A program made the position numbers and the translations under genes. Under the pieces are notes generated by a model, which saw nothing but the letters and a program-made list of their open reading frames with translations, searched no databases and was not told the origin of the DNA. A stretch of 64,000 nt of DNA, taken from positions 32,003 to 96,002 of the forward strand of contig NZ_CABVHQ010000018.1 of the NCBI RefSeq assembly GCF_902497895.1, given 5' to 3'. This DNA comes from Pseudomonas fluorescens. GTDB taxonomy: Bacteria > Pseudomonadota > Gammaproteobacteria > Pseudomonadales > Pseudomonadaceae. Positions 25,726-35,350 of the stretch are shown here, piece after piece (the first letter of the stretch is position 1; each line of letters starts with the position of its first letter).

Positions 25726-26922
25726 TTAGCTGTTAGGCAACAACCGGCAAGTAATGCTCTTGATGTAGCGCGTTTCGGCGATTGCCGGGTGTACCGGATG
25801 GTCTGGACCCTGGCCGCCGCGTTCGAGCAGCTGGATATTGCGGTCCAGGTGACGGGCGCTGGTCAGCAGGATGTTTTGCAGGTCGTCTTCGGGCAGGTGC
25901 ATGGAGCACGAAGCGCTGACCAGAATCCCGTCTTTGCTGAGCAGGCGCATGGCTTGCTCGTTCAGGCGACGGTAGGCGCCTTCGCCGTTCTTCAGGTCTT
26001 TCTTGCGTTTGATGAAGGCCGGTGGATCGGCGACGATCACGTCGAAGCGTTCTTCGCTGGCTTTCAGTTCTTTCAGGGCTTCGAAGACATCGCCTTCGAC
26101 GCAGGTGATTTTTTCGGCGAAGCCGTTCAACGCGGCGTTGCGTTCGACGCCGTCGAGGGCAAAGGCCGAGGCGTCGACGCAGAACACTTCACTGGCGCCG
26201 AAGGCTGCCGCTTGCACGCCCCAGCCGCCGATGTAGCTGAACAGGTCGAGCACGCGTTTGCCCTTGGCGTACGGGGCGAGGCGGGCGCGGTTCATGCGGT
26301 GGTCGTAGAACCAGCCGGTTTTCTGGCCGGCCATGACTGGCGCTTCGAACTTCACGCCGTTCTCTTCCAGGGCAACCCACTCCGGCACCAGGCCAAAGAC
26401 GGTTTCGACGTAGCGGTTGAGGCCTTCGGCATCACGGGCGGCGGAGTCATTCTTGAACAGAATGCCGCTGGGTTTGATCACCTGGGTCAGCGCGGCGATC
26501 ACGTCGTCTTTATGGGCTTCCATGGTCGCCGAAGCGATCTGGACCACCAGAATGTCGCCGAAACGATCGACCACCAGGCCCGGTAGCAGATCGGAGTCAC
26601 CGAAGACCAGACGATAGAAGGGTTTATCGAACAGCCGCTCGCGCAGGGACAGGGCCACGTTGAGGCGGTGCACCAGCAGCGACTTGTCCAGCGGCAACTT
26701 GATGTCACGGGACAGCAAGCGTGCGCAGATCAGGTTGTTCGGGCTCATGGCGACGATGCCCAGCGGCTTGCCGCCGGCAGCTTCCAGAATCGCTTGATCG
26801 CCCGCCTTGAAGCCGTGCAGCGGAGTGGCGGCTACATCGATTTCGTTGCTGTAGACCCACAGGTGACCGTTGCGCAGGCGACGGTCGGCGTTGGCTTTGA
26901 GGCGCAGGCTTGGCAGGGACAT
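25726..26922 (-). CDS. rlmI: 23S rRNA (cytosine1962-C5)-methyltransferase
   Basis: The 398-residue product matches the RlmI/YccW family, which methylates C1962 of 23S rRNA. An N-terminal PUA domain (about 1-80, RLRNGHLWVYSNEI) is followed by a linker and a Rossmann methyltransferase with VLDLFSYIGGWGVQAA (SAM motif I), DPPAFIKRKKDL (motif IV) and SASCSMHL (motif VI, catalytic cysteine). ATG 26922 (MSLPSLRLKANADRRL) is the family start; the open frame upstream runs into REP sequence. Confidence 0.92.
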   Translation of the reverse strand: MSLPSLRLKANADRRLRNGHLWVYSNEIDVAATPLHGFKAGDQAILEAAGGKPLGIVAMSPNNLICARLLSRDIKLPLDKSLLVHRLNVALSLRERLFDKPFYRLVFGDSDLLPGLVVDRFGDILVVQIASATMEAHKDDVIAALTQVIKPSGILFKNDSAARDAEGLNRYVETVFGLVPEWVALEENGVKFEAPVMAGQKTGWFYDHRMNRARLAPYAKGKRVLDLFSYIGGWGVQAAAFGASEVFCVDASAFALDGVERNAALNGFAEKITCVEGDVFEALKELKASEERFDVIVADPPAFIKRKKDLKNGEGAYRRLNEQAMRLLSKDGILVSASCSMHLPEDDLQNILLTSARHLDRNIQLLERGGQGPDHPVHPAIAETRYIKSITCRLLPNS

Positions 26923-26991
26923 GACGTCGCTCCGGAAAAAAGAGCGGGAGTATAGCCTGTTGTGTAGTAAATGGCCGCGCTGCCGGATGGA

Positions 26992-27093
26992 CTGTAGGAG
27001 CGAGCTTGCTCGCGATGGTCCCAAGGGCGGCGCGTTTATTCAGAAAACACGCGTTATCGTTCACGTCCATCGCGAGCAAGCTCGCTCCTACAG
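26992..27093. repeat. REPIN (TGTAGGAGCGAGCTTGCTCGCGA type)
   Basis: The arms are perfect inverse copies and the interior contains AACACGCGTTATCGTT. A related interior occurs in the element at 48956, so these two are copies of one mobile unit. Confidence 0.9.
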
Positions 27094-27179
27094 AAAGTCC
27101 GGCGTTGCATCGGGTTTTGGTGGTGTCGGATCGGAGTTTATAAGGGTTAGAATCGCCGCCTAGCCCAGAGTGTGTATCT

Positions 27180-28049
27180 ATGTCCCAAGAGCTTTCCGCC
27201 GAACAGATCCAACAGGTTTTGCAAGGCATCAGCGTGCCGCCTCAACCGCAAATCATGGTGGATTTGCAGATGGAGCAGTACATGCCGGACCCGGACCTGG
27301 AAGTCATCGCTCGGTTGATTGCTCAGGATCCAGGCCTCTCCGGGGCACTACTGAAGGTCGTCAACTCGCCGTATTACGGGCTGAGCAACAAGATCGCGTC
27401 GATCCAGCGAGCCGTGAACCTGTTGGGCAGCCGCTCGGTCATCAATTTGATCAACGCCCAGTCGATCAAGGGCGAAATGAACGACGACACCATCGTCACC
27501 CTGAACCGTTTCTGGGACAACGCTCAGGATGTGGCGATGACCTCCCTGACCTTGGCCAAGCGCGTGGGCTCGCAAGCGGTGGATGAAGCCTATGCCCTGG
27601 GGTTGTTTCATGATTGTGGAGTGCCGCTGATGCTCAAGCGCTTCCCCAATTACATGGCCGTGCTCGAAGAGTCTTATGCCAGTGCCAGCGCGCAATGGCG
27701 TGTGGTGGACACCGAGAACCGGGCGTTCAACACTAACCATGCCGTGGTCGGTTATTACACCGCGAAGTCCTGGCGTCTGCCGGAGCATGTGACCAACGCG
27801 ATCGCCAATCACCACAATGCGCTGGCGATCTTCAGCGAAGAATCGTCGCGCAACAGCCAGTTGAAAAACCTGTTGGCGATACTGAAGATGGCTGAACACA
27901 TTTGCGCCTCCTACCGGGTCCTCGGCAATCAGATCGATGACCACGAGTGGAACAGCATCGGCCATATGGTGCTCGACTATGTCGGTCTTTCGGACTACGA
28001 CTTCGAGAACCTCAAAGAGTCGATTCGCGAGTTGGGCGCTCACCGTTGA
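27180..28049 (+). CDS. HDOD-domain signalling protein
   Basis: The 289-residue soluble protein is essentially one HDOD domain (about 20-215). It shows the typical blocks PPQPQIMVDLQ, LIAQDPGLSGALLKVVNSPYYG, INLLGSRSVINLI and FHDCGVPLM. HDOD proteins are relatives of HD hydrolases that usually act as scaffolds in stress, motility or c-di-GMP-linked signalling; no partner can be read here. mutM follows after 30 bp on the same strand, so they may be co-transcribed. Confidence 0.88.
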   Translation: MSQELSAEQIQQVLQGISVPPQPQIMVDLQMEQYMPDPDLEVIARLIAQDPGLSGALLKVVNSPYYGLSNKIASIQRAVNLLGSRSVINLINAQSIKGEMNDDTIVTLNRFWDNAQDVAMTSLTLAKRVGSQAVDEAYALGLFHDCGVPLMLKRFPNYMAVLEESYASASAQWRVVDTENRAFNTNHAVVGYYTAKSWRLPEHVTNAIANHHNALAIFSEESSRNSQLKNLLAILKMAEHICASYRVLGNQIDDHEWNSIGHMVLDYVGLSDYDFENLKESIRELGAHR

Positions 28050-28079
28050 GCGTCGGTTATTTTCTGACCTGAGAGCGCC

Positions 28080-28892
28080 ATGCCTGAATTACCCGAAGTC
28101 GAAACCACCCGGCGCGGTATCGCCCCGCACCTGGAAGGCCAACGAGTCAGCCGGGTGATCGTCCGTGACCGGCGTTTGCGTTGGCCGATTCCGGAAGACC
28201 TCGATGTGCGACTGTCCGGGCAACGCATCGTGACGGTCGATCGGCGGGCCAAGTACCTGCTGATTAATGCCGAGGTCGGGACGCTGATCAGCCATTTGGG
28301 CATGTCGGGAAATTTGCGCCTGGTGGAAGTCGGCATGCCGGCGGCCAAGCACGAACATGTGGATATCGAGCTGGAATCAGGTCTGGCCTTGCGCTACACC
28401 GACCCGCGGCGTTTCGGGGCGATGCTCTGGAGCCTTGATCCACTCAATCACGAACTGTTGATCCGCCTGGGTCCCGAGCCGCTGACCGATCTGTTTGACG
28501 GCGAGCGGTTGTTCCAGCTTTCCCGCGGGCGCTCGATGGCGGTGAAACCCTTCATCATGGATAACGCCGTGGTGGTCGGTGTGGGTAACATCTACGCGAC
28601 TGAAGCGCTATTCGCTGCCGGCATCGACCCGCGCCGGGAGGCCAAGGGCATTTCCCGGACGCGTTACCTGAAGCTGGCCATCGAAATCAAGCGCATCCTC
28701 ACCCATGCCATCGAGCGCGGCGGTACGACCCTGCGGGACTTTATCGGTGGCGATGGTCAGCCCGGTTACTTCCAGCAGGAACTGTTCGTTTACGGTCGTG
28801 GCAATGAGCACTGTAAAGTGTGCGGCACGGGCCTGCGAGAGGTTCGCCTGGGGCAGCGCACCAGCGTTTATTGCCCTCGTTGCCAGAGTTGA
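28080..28892 (+). CDS. mutM: Formamidopyrimidine-DNA glycosylase
   Basis: MutM (Fpg) excises 8-oxoguanine and other oxidised purines and nicks the abasic site. The product has 270 residues. After Met removal the N-terminus is [12 protein letters not shown], with the catalytic proline and glutamate. The helix-two-turn-helix carries [13 protein letters not shown], and the C-terminal zinc finger has four cysteines (CKVCGTG...YCPRC). All active-site residues are present. Confidence 0.97.
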   Translation: MPELPEVETTRRGIAPHLEGQRVSRVIVRDRRLRWPIPEDLDVRLSGQRIVTVDRRAKYLLINAEVGTLISHLGMSGNLRLVEVGMPAAKHEHVDIELESGLALRYTDPRRFGAMLWSLDPLNHELLIRLGPEPLTDLFDGERLFQLSRGRSMAVKPFIMDNAVVVGVGNIYATEALFAAGIDPRREAKGISRTRYLKLAIEIKRILTHAIERGGTTLRDFIGGDGQPGYFQQELFVYGRGNEHCKVCGTGLREVRLGQRTSVYCPRCQS

Positions 28893-28945
28893 ACTGACCT
28901 CAGGGTCTATAGTGACCCCTCGTTTGCTTGCTGAAGGATCGTGCC

Positions 28946-29281
28946 ATGAAGCTGTTTCCTACCCTTGCTGTTGCGTTGGCCTTGAGCCTGGGCCTGCTGA
29001 CTTCGCCAGCCTGGGCGGCTGCCGGTGAGGGCAGCGGCGACCCGAGTTATGCCATTCAGAACCCGCCGGCCTTCGCCATGATCGGCGACCTGTTGATCGC
29101 CCGGCCATTGCTGGTGGCGGCAACCGTCATTGGCGCAGGGGTGTTTGTAGTGTCGTTGCCCTTTACTGCGTTTGGTGGCGGCCTCAACGAGGCTCTCCAG
29201 GCGCTGGTGCTCGATCCGGGCAAATCGGCGTTCGGGCGATGCCTGGGGTGTACTGGGGAGGGGTATGACCAGCGGGAATGA
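28946..29281 (+). CDS. Small exported or membrane protein, function unknown
   Basis: The 111-residue product has a cleavable-looking signal peptide (about 1-23, ending PAWA), a hydrophobic helix at about 54-80, and a short C-terminal tail with a CLGC pair. It follows mutM by 53 bp. ATG 28946 is chosen for the GAAGGATC ribosome-binding site and the signal peptide. Similar small proteins occur near mutM in other pseudomonads, to my recollection, but I know no function. Confidence 0.7.
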   Translation: MKLFPTLAVALALSLGLLTSPAWAAAGEGSGDPSYAIQNPPAFAMIGDLLIARPLLVAATVIGAGVFVVSLPFTAFGGGLNEALQALVLDPGKSAFGRCLGCTGEGYDQRE

Positions 29282-29308
29282 TTGAGGGTGTGGCTACTGC
29301 CCCCCCCC

Positions 29309-29438
29309 GTAGCAGCTGCCGAAGGCTGCGTCCGGCTGCGAAGCAGTCGTAAATCCTGCTTGCACGGTTTGTCTGAAATACCGCAGTGCCTGTTTTACGA
29401 CTGCTTCGCAGCCGGACGCAGCCTTCGGCAGCTGCTAC
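29309..29438. repeat. Perfect 45-bp inverted repeat (REP-derived)
   Basis: Bases 29309-29353 are the exact reverse complement of 29394-29438, separated by 40 bp. Each arm joins a REP-like half (GTAGCAGCTGCCGAAGGCTG) to the GGCTGCGAAGCAGTCGTAAA motif found inside the GTGGCGAGG-type REPINs. A run of nine C's (29300-29308) directly abuts the left arm. It lies between convergent genes and can form a very stable cruciform or hairpin. Confidence 0.93.
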
Positions 29439-29514
29439 GGTTCGCGTAACGGTCTTATCTGGCCGGGGGCTTGCCCGTGAAGGCTGACTGACAGGCGCTG
29501 CCGTCATCCGAAAC

Positions 29515-30438
<924 letters not shown>

Positions 30439-30466
30439 CTATAGACAGTACGAATAATGTGCTTTT

Positions 30467-30655
30467 TCACAAGTTTTTTAAACGCTTGGCGAGTGAAGTC
30501 GCCAATTGCGCCGTCAACCCGTAGACCGACAACTGTGGGTTGGCGCCAATGCTGGTGGGGAACAGCGAGCCATCGTGGATCGAAAGATTGCTCAATTGAG
30601 CACGATTCCGCGCGGCCGGTACCAGGCCATCATCAGCAGTTGCACAATCGAGCAA
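30467..30655 (-). pseudogene. C-terminal remnant of a GMC-family oxidoreductase
   Basis: The minus strand from about 30595 to the stop at 30467 encodes LSNLSIHDGSLFPTSIGANP followed by QLSVYGLTAQLATSLAKRL. This is the FAD-contacting C-terminal signature (D-x-S-x-F-P-T...N-P-Q) of GMC oxidoreductases. The roughly 500 residues that should precede it, including the FAD-binding N-terminus, are missing; the 20 codons before 30595 do not look like GMC. P. aeruginosa has an intact oxidoreductase gene next to coaD as I recall, so this is probably a deletion product. Confidence 0.7.
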
Positions 30656-30678
30656 TAGCCCATGCGCAGCAGCCTGGG

Positions 30679-32109
30679 TTAGCGGATAAACAGCTTCTGA
30701 ATCAGCTTCTGGATGGCTTTGCCGTAAGGCGGATAAATCAACTTAGCCGCATTCAGCCGCTGTTTGGTCAGTACGCCCTTGGCCTTGCTGAACGTCAGGA
30801 AGCCTTCATGGCCGTGGTAATGGCCCATACCCGATGCACCGATGCCGCCGAACGGCAGGTCATCCTGAGCGACATGCAGCAGGGTGTCGTTGATGCAAAC
30901 GCCACCGGAATGGGTCTCGTCGAGCACGCGGCGTTGTTCGGCTTTGTTGTAGCCGAAGTAATAGAGTGCCAGCGGCCGGGGCCGTTGGTTGATGTAGGCA
31001 AAGGCTTGATCCAGACCCTTGTAGGGCACAATGGGCAGCAGCGGGCCGAAAATTTCGTCCTGCATCACGGTCATCTCGTCGGTGACGTTCAGCAGCAGGC
31101 TGTGACCCATGCGCCGGCCCTGGTTCTGCTCGAACAGCGGGATCAGCAGCGCGCCCTTGCTGGTGGCGTCACTGAGGTAGCCGTTGAGCCGCGCCAGTTG
31201 CCGGTCATTGATGATGGCGGTGTAGTCCGGATTATTCGCCAGTTCGGGATAAAACCCGCGAACGGCTTTGCGATAGGCTTCGATAAAGCTGCCCACGCGC
31301 TCTTCCGGCACCAGCACGTAGTCCGGTGCCACGCAGGTTTGTCCGGCATTCAGGGTCTTGCCGAAGGCAATGCGTTCAGCCGCATCCTTGAGCGGTACGT
31401 CGGCGCAGACAATGGCCGGGGACTTGCCGCCCAGTTCCAGAGTCACCGGGGTCAGATGCTCCGCCGCCGCGCGCATTACCTGTTTGCCGATACTGGTGGC
31501 GCCGGTGAACAACAGGTGATCGAAGCGCAGCCTGGAAAAGGCCATGCCGATCTCGGTTTCCCCCAATACCACGCAGACCAGGTCTTCAGGAAAGACCCGC
31601 GCCAACAATTGCTTGAGCAGCTGCCCGGTGGCTGGCGTCGACTCGCTGAGCTTGAGCATCACCCGGTTACCTGCAGACAACGCACCGACCAAAGGGCCGA
31701 TGGCGAGGTAAAGCGGATAGTTCCACGGCACAATCACCCCGACCACGCCCAGCGGCTGATAGATGACCTTGGCCGAGGCCGGCTGGAAGGCCACGCCTAC
31801 GGAGCGCCGGGATGCTTTCATCCAGCCTTTGAGGTGTTTGCTGGCGTAGTGAATGCCATGCAGGCTGGGCATCAGCTCGGCGAGCAAGGTTTCATCGGCA
31901 CTGCGATGGCTGAAGTCCTGGCTGATGGCGTCGATCAATGCCTGGCGTTCGTCGCTCAACACTTCACGCAGGGCTTTGAGCCACTGCTGGCGTTGCGCAG
32001 CCGGCGGCATCGGGTTGGCTGCGTAGGCCAGGCGCTGGGCGGAAAACAGACTGTTTAGCTCGTCCAGTTGCGGTTGGGAGTCTTGCAGGTAGGCAATATC
32101 GGCAGACAT
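30679..32109 (-). CDS. calB: Coniferyl-type aldehyde dehydrogenase
   Basis: This NAD(P)-dependent class-3-like aldehyde dehydrogenase has 476 residues. The catalytic cysteine is in NAGQTCVAPDY and the general base glutamate in LELGGKSPAIV; PWNYPL and FGGIGASGMG are also present. Length and the LYYFGYNK block fit the coniferyl aldehyde dehydrogenase group, but the real substrate may be a medium-chain aldehyde. It is divergent from a TetR gene, 145 bp apart, its likely regulator. A GMC oxidoreductase remnant lies downstream, so an alcohol-to-aldehyde-to-acid pathway may have lost its first enzyme. Confidence 0.85.
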   Translation of the reverse strand: MSADIAYLQDSQPQLDELNSLFSAQRLAYAANPMPPAAQRQQWLKALREVLSDERQALIDAISQDFSHRSADETLLAELMPSLHGIHYASKHLKGWMKASRRSVGVAFQPASAKVIYQPLGVVGVIVPWNYPLYLAIGPLVGALSAGNRVMLKLSESTPATGQLLKQLLARVFPEDLVCVVLGETEIGMAFSRLRFDHLLFTGATSIGKQVMRAAAEHLTPVTLELGGKSPAIVCADVPLKDAAERIAFGKTLNAGQTCVAPDYVLVPEERVGSFIEAYRKAVRGFYPELANNPDYTAIINDRQLARLNGYLSDATSKGALLIPLFEQNQGRRMGHSLLLNVTDEMTVMQDEIFGPLLPIVPYKGLDQAFAYINQRPRPLALYYFGYNKAEQRRVLDETHSGGVCINDTLLHVAQDDLPFGGIGASGMGHYHGHEGFLTFSKAKGVLTKQRLNAAKLIYPPYGKAIQKLIQKLFIR

Positions 32110-32254
32110 GGACGGCTCTTTTTTATTTTAGCGGGTGGATTTTTAGAGTCTATGCTCTATATGGTCAAATGACATCCTCGACAGCTTTGATTTATCCGAT
32201 CCGGGATAGGTCGTAAGATGTTCCGCAACGCCCTCTGAATTAAAGCCCAAGCCC

Positions 32255-32926
32255 ATGGCCCCACGGATAAAAACCAGCGAGCGCATCGTCCAGAACAGCC
32301 TGGAGTTGTTCAATCAGCAGGGCGAACGCAGCGTCAGCACTAACCATATCGCCGCCCACATGGAGATTTCTCCGGGAAACCTGTACTACCACTTCCCCAA
32401 CAAGCAGGCGATCATCGCCGTGCTGTTCAGTGAATATGAAAGCCTGGTCGACAGCTTTTTGCGTCCACCCCAGGGCCGCGCAGCCACAGTCGAAGACAAA
32501 CGGTATTACCTGCAAGCGCTGCTCTCCGCCATGTGGCGCTACCGCTTCCTGCACCGGGATCTCGAACACCTGCTCGACAGCGATGCAGAACTGGCTGACC
32601 GTTATCGACGTTTTTCCCAACGTTGTCTGATTCAGGGTGGAGCCATTTATGAGGGCTTCGTTGAGGCCGGCATTTTGCGAATGGACAAGGTTCAGATCGA
32701 ATCTCTGACCCTCAACGCATGGATTATCCTGACCTCTTGGGTGCGCTTTCTCTGTACCTCACGGGAAAATTCCACGCATCTGAGTGAAGAAGCGATCAAG
32801 CGCGGTGTCTACCAGGTGCTGGTGCTGGAAGCCGGATTTGTCACGGACCAGGCGCGGGACGCAGTGAGTGCGTTATTCGAGGAGTTTTATGTGCCATTGG
32901 CGCAGGCACTGGAAGAAGTGCAGTAG
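32255..32926 (+). CDS. TetR-family transcriptional regulator
   Basis: The 223-residue protein has an N-terminal TetR helix-turn-helix (about 10-57, STNHIAAHMEISPGNLYYHF then PNKQAI) and a helical ligand/dimer domain with no recognisable ligand motif. It is divergent from the aldehyde dehydrogenase gene and probably controls it and itself from the shared 145-bp region. ATG 32255 is used. A sulfurtransferase gene follows after 33 bp. Confidence 0.87.
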   Translation: MAPRIKTSERIVQNSLELFNQQGERSVSTNHIAAHMEISPGNLYYHFPNKQAIIAVLFSEYESLVDSFLRPPQGRAATVEDKRYYLQALLSAMWRYRFLHRDLEHLLDSDAELADRYRRFSQRCLIQGGAIYEGFVEAGILRMDKVQIESLTLNAWIILTSWVRFLCTSRENSTHLSEEAIKRGVYQVLVLEAGFVTDQARDAVSALFEEFYVPLAQALEEVQ

Positions 32927-32959
32927 GATTGATCTCTGACCTCATCACAGGAGCCCGCT

Positions 32960-33814
32960 ATGGCCATTGCGCAATTGATCAGCCCTCAAGCTCTGGACCT
33001 GAAAAAGGAGCAGGCCGGGCTGGTGATTCTGGATTGTCGTTTTGCCCTCGAAGACCCGGATTACGGCCAGCGCAGTTATGCCGAAGGGCATATCGCCGGT
33101 GCCTCTTTCGCCGATCTGGAACGTGATCTCAGTGGTCGGATGGTCAAGGGCGTGACCGGGCGCCATCCGCTGCCGGATCCAGCGCAGCTGGTTGAGCGCT
33201 TGCAGGCTTGGGGTATCAATGCCGACAGCGATGTCGTGCTGTATGACGACGGCCCTGGCGCCTTTGCCGCGCGCGCCTGGTGGTTGCTGGCCTGGTTGGG
33301 CAAGCGCGACGGGGTGTTTATCCTCGACGGCGGTTTGAAGGCTTGGCATGCGGCCGGCTTGCCATTAAGCCTGGACGCTCCTGGTACTGCGCCGGGCAGC
33401 TTTGTCGGTAAACCCGACTACTCGTTGCTATTGAGCGCCGAACAGCTGCAAAAGCGCCTCGGCCAACCAACCCTGACCCTTCTCGATGCCCGCGCCCAGC
33501 CGCGATTCCGCGGCGAGGTGGAGCCGATCGACCCCGTGGCCGGGCATATCCCCGGCGCACAATGCGCGGCATTCAGCGAAAACCTGGGCAGCGACGGACG
33601 TTTCCTGCCGGCTGACCAGCTCAAACAACGCTTCGCTGCGAAGCTGGGTGATCGCTCGCCCACAGAGCTGGTGGCGTACTGCGGTTCCGGTGTGACAGCG
33701 TGCCATAACCTGTTTGCGTTGTGTCTGGCGGGGTACCCGTTGGCCAGTTTGTACGCGGGATCGTGGAGTGAGTGGATTACTGATCCCACGCGGGCGGTTG
33801 CCAAGGGCGATTGA
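32960..33814 (+). CDS. sseA: 3-mercaptopyruvate sulfurtransferase (two-domain rhodanese)
   Basis: The 284-residue protein has two rhodanese domains. The first is inactive (about 5-135, LVILDCRFALEDP, GHIAGASFADLE). The second is catalytic (about 160-284, TLLDARAQPRFRGEVEP, GHIPGAQ) with the active loop CGSGVT (C241). CGSGVT marks mercaptopyruvate specificity, whereas thiosulfate sulfurtransferases have CRKGVT. It moves sulfane sulfur to acceptors such as cyanide or thiols. It may share a transcript with the preceding TetR gene. Confidence 0.88.
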   Translation: MAIAQLISPQALDLKKEQAGLVILDCRFALEDPDYGQRSYAEGHIAGASFADLERDLSGRMVKGVTGRHPLPDPAQLVERLQAWGINADSDVVLYDDGPGAFAARAWWLLAWLGKRDGVFILDGGLKAWHAAGLPLSLDAPGTAPGSFVGKPDYSLLLSAEQLQKRLGQPTLTLLDARAQPRFRGEVEPIDPVAGHIPGAQCAAFSENLGSDGRFLPADQLKQRFAAKLGDRSPTELVAYCGSGVTACHNLFALCLAGYPLASLYAGSWSEWITDPTRAVAKGD

Positions 33815-33840
33815 CGCGATCAGGAGCCAAATACATTACC

Positions 33841-33985
33841 TGTGGCGAGGGGGCTTGTCGGAACGCCGCATCGCCCCGTTAGGCCGCGCAGCGGTCGTAA
33901 ATGCAGTCGATGCGGTGTGCCTGCAAAATGAAGTTGAAGGCTTTGGGGCCGCTGCGCAGCCCAGCGGGGGCAAGCCCCCTCGCCA
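33841..33985. repeat. REPIN (TGTGGCGAGGGGGCTTG type)
   Basis: Arms TGTGGCGAGGGGGCTTG and CAAGCCCCCTCGCCA are inverted around about 110 bp containing the CGCAGCGGTCGTAAATG inner motif. It lies between convergent sseA and azlD. Confidence 0.87.
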
Positions 33986-34011
33986 GAGGTTTTGTGCTCG
34001 GCCGTCCTTTT

Positions 34012-34341
34012 CTAAACCGGCAACTGCCCCATCATCCAGCGCAACAAAAAGAACACCAGCAACCCGCCGCCAATGGTCGCCAGCAAATGCCGGGTCAACG
34101 CGGCAATGGCAATCGTCGCCAGCCCCGCGAGCAAATACGCATTACTCAGGTTCAGCGCCCAATGCTCGCCATCGGGCAGCAGCATGCCTGGTACCACAAT
34201 GGCGGTGAGCACCGCTGTCGGCACATAGTGCAAACCCTGGCGCACCAGCGGCGGGAAGCTCAGGTCTGGCCAGGCGAACAAGCTGTAGCGCAGCACGAAG
34301 GTAATCGCCATCATGCCGAAAATCAGCCACCAGTAACTCAT
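34012..34341 (-). CDS. azlD: AzlD-family subunit of branched-chain amino acid exporter
   Basis: This small membrane protein (109 residues, about four helices) has the AzlD-family pattern (MMAITFVLRYSLF, LHYVPTAVLTAIVVP). Together with AzlC it forms an exporter of branched-chain or related amino acids. Its start overlaps the azlC stop by 4 nt (ATGA), which shows coupled translation. Confidence 0.88.
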   Translation of the reverse strand: MSYWWLIFGMMAITFVLRYSLFAWPDLSFPPLVRQGLHYVPTAVLTAIVVPGMLLPDGEHWALNLSNAYLLAGLATIAIAALTRHLLATIGGGLLVFFLLRWMMGQLPV

Positions 34342-35057
34342 GAGTGCAACTCCTTGCCCGACCGGGTCGCCAACTGCCGACGCTCCAGCACCACGCCCAC
34401 GGCAATCCCGCTGAACGCAGCGGCCATCAGCCCGAGTTTGTAGGGCCAGCTATAAGTCATCAACGCCACGGCACCCGCCGCCAAGGCTGCAGCCACTTGC
34501 GGTTTATTGCGCAGCAACGGCACGACAATGCCGATAAAGGTCGCCAGCATGGCGAACTCAAGCCCCCAGCTGGCCAGATCCGGTACCGCCTGACCGAACA
34601 GCACACCGACCAACGAGCTGAGGACCCAGCAGACATACAGCGAGCTGGCCACGCCAAGCCAATACCAGTGCGCCAGCGGCCGATCCCCGTGCAGCAGATA
34701 GAAACGCTGGACCACGGCAAAGGTTTCATCGGTCAACCAGAACGCCAATAACACCCGCCAGCGTTGCGGCAACTGGCTGGCGTGGGGCTGCAACGTGGCG
34801 CTGTAGAGCACATGGCGCAGGTTGACGATAAAAGTCGTCAACAGAATCACCACGGCGCTGGCGCCCGCGCCGAACAGGCTGATGACGATGAATTGCGCGG
34901 AACCGGCGTAGACGAACAGCGACATGCCGACCGCCTGCCATAACGTCAGGCCGGCGGCGCCAGCCAGGGTGCCGAAGATCAGCCCGAACGGCAGAATGCC
35001 TACGGCCATGGCAAAGCTGTCGCGGATACCTCGGAAAAAAAGTTGCTTTCGGGTCAT
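34338..35057 (-). CDS. azlC: AzlC-family amino acid exporter, large subunit
   Basis: This 239-residue inner-membrane protein has the AzlC signature (RGIRDSFAMAVGILPFGLIF, VYAGSAQF, NLRHVLYSA, WLTDETFAV) and about seven helices. It pairs with AzlD downstream. ATG 35057 (MTRKQLFFRG) is chosen from the family N-terminus; the frame remains open upstream but would add a charged, unrelated stretch. Confidence 0.9.
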   Translation of the reverse strand: MTRKQLFFRGIRDSFAMAVGILPFGLIFGTLAGAAGLTLWQAVGMSLFVYAGSAQFIVISLFGAGASAVVILLTTFIVNLRHVLYSATLQPHASQLPQRWRVLLAFWLTDETFAVVQRFYLLHGDRPLAHWYWLGVASSLYVCWVLSSLVGVLFGQAVPDLASWGLEFAMLATFIGIVVPLLRNKPQVAAALAAGAVALMTYSWPYKLGLMAAAFSGIAVGVVLERRQLATRSGKELHS

Positions 35058-35160
35058 CAAGACTCTCCTTATTGCCCGCATCTTAGGCAGTCGGATTGAG
35101 TCCGTCTTGAACGATCTTGCGCTGTGGCCAAAAAATCGCAGCTCTCGTGCCGAGCGCAAC

Positions 35161-35312
35161 CTGTGGCGAGGGGGCTTGCTGTGGCGAGGGGGCTTGCCCC
35201 CGCTCGGCTGCGAAGCAGTCGTAAAATCGGTGAATACGTTTTATCTGATCAACCGCGCTGACTGATTTCGGGACCGCTTCGCGCTCCAGCGGGAGCAAGC
35301 TCCCTCGCCACA
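35161..35312. repeat. REPIN with duplicated left end
   Basis: A TGTGGCGAGG-type REPIN has its left head present twice in tandem (TGTGGCGAGGGGGCTTGC at 35162 and again at 35180). The interior is normal and a single right arm (GCAAGCTCCCTCGCCACA) ends at 35312. Confidence 0.87.
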
Positions 35313-35350
35313 ATGAATCATCATTCCCGACACAATAGGCCCGATAAACG

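Noticed and set aside
30457..32058. 533-codon plus-strand frame opposite the aldehyde dehydrogenase
   Set aside because: Antisense to a gene with all catalytic residues; no domain seen in the shadow product.
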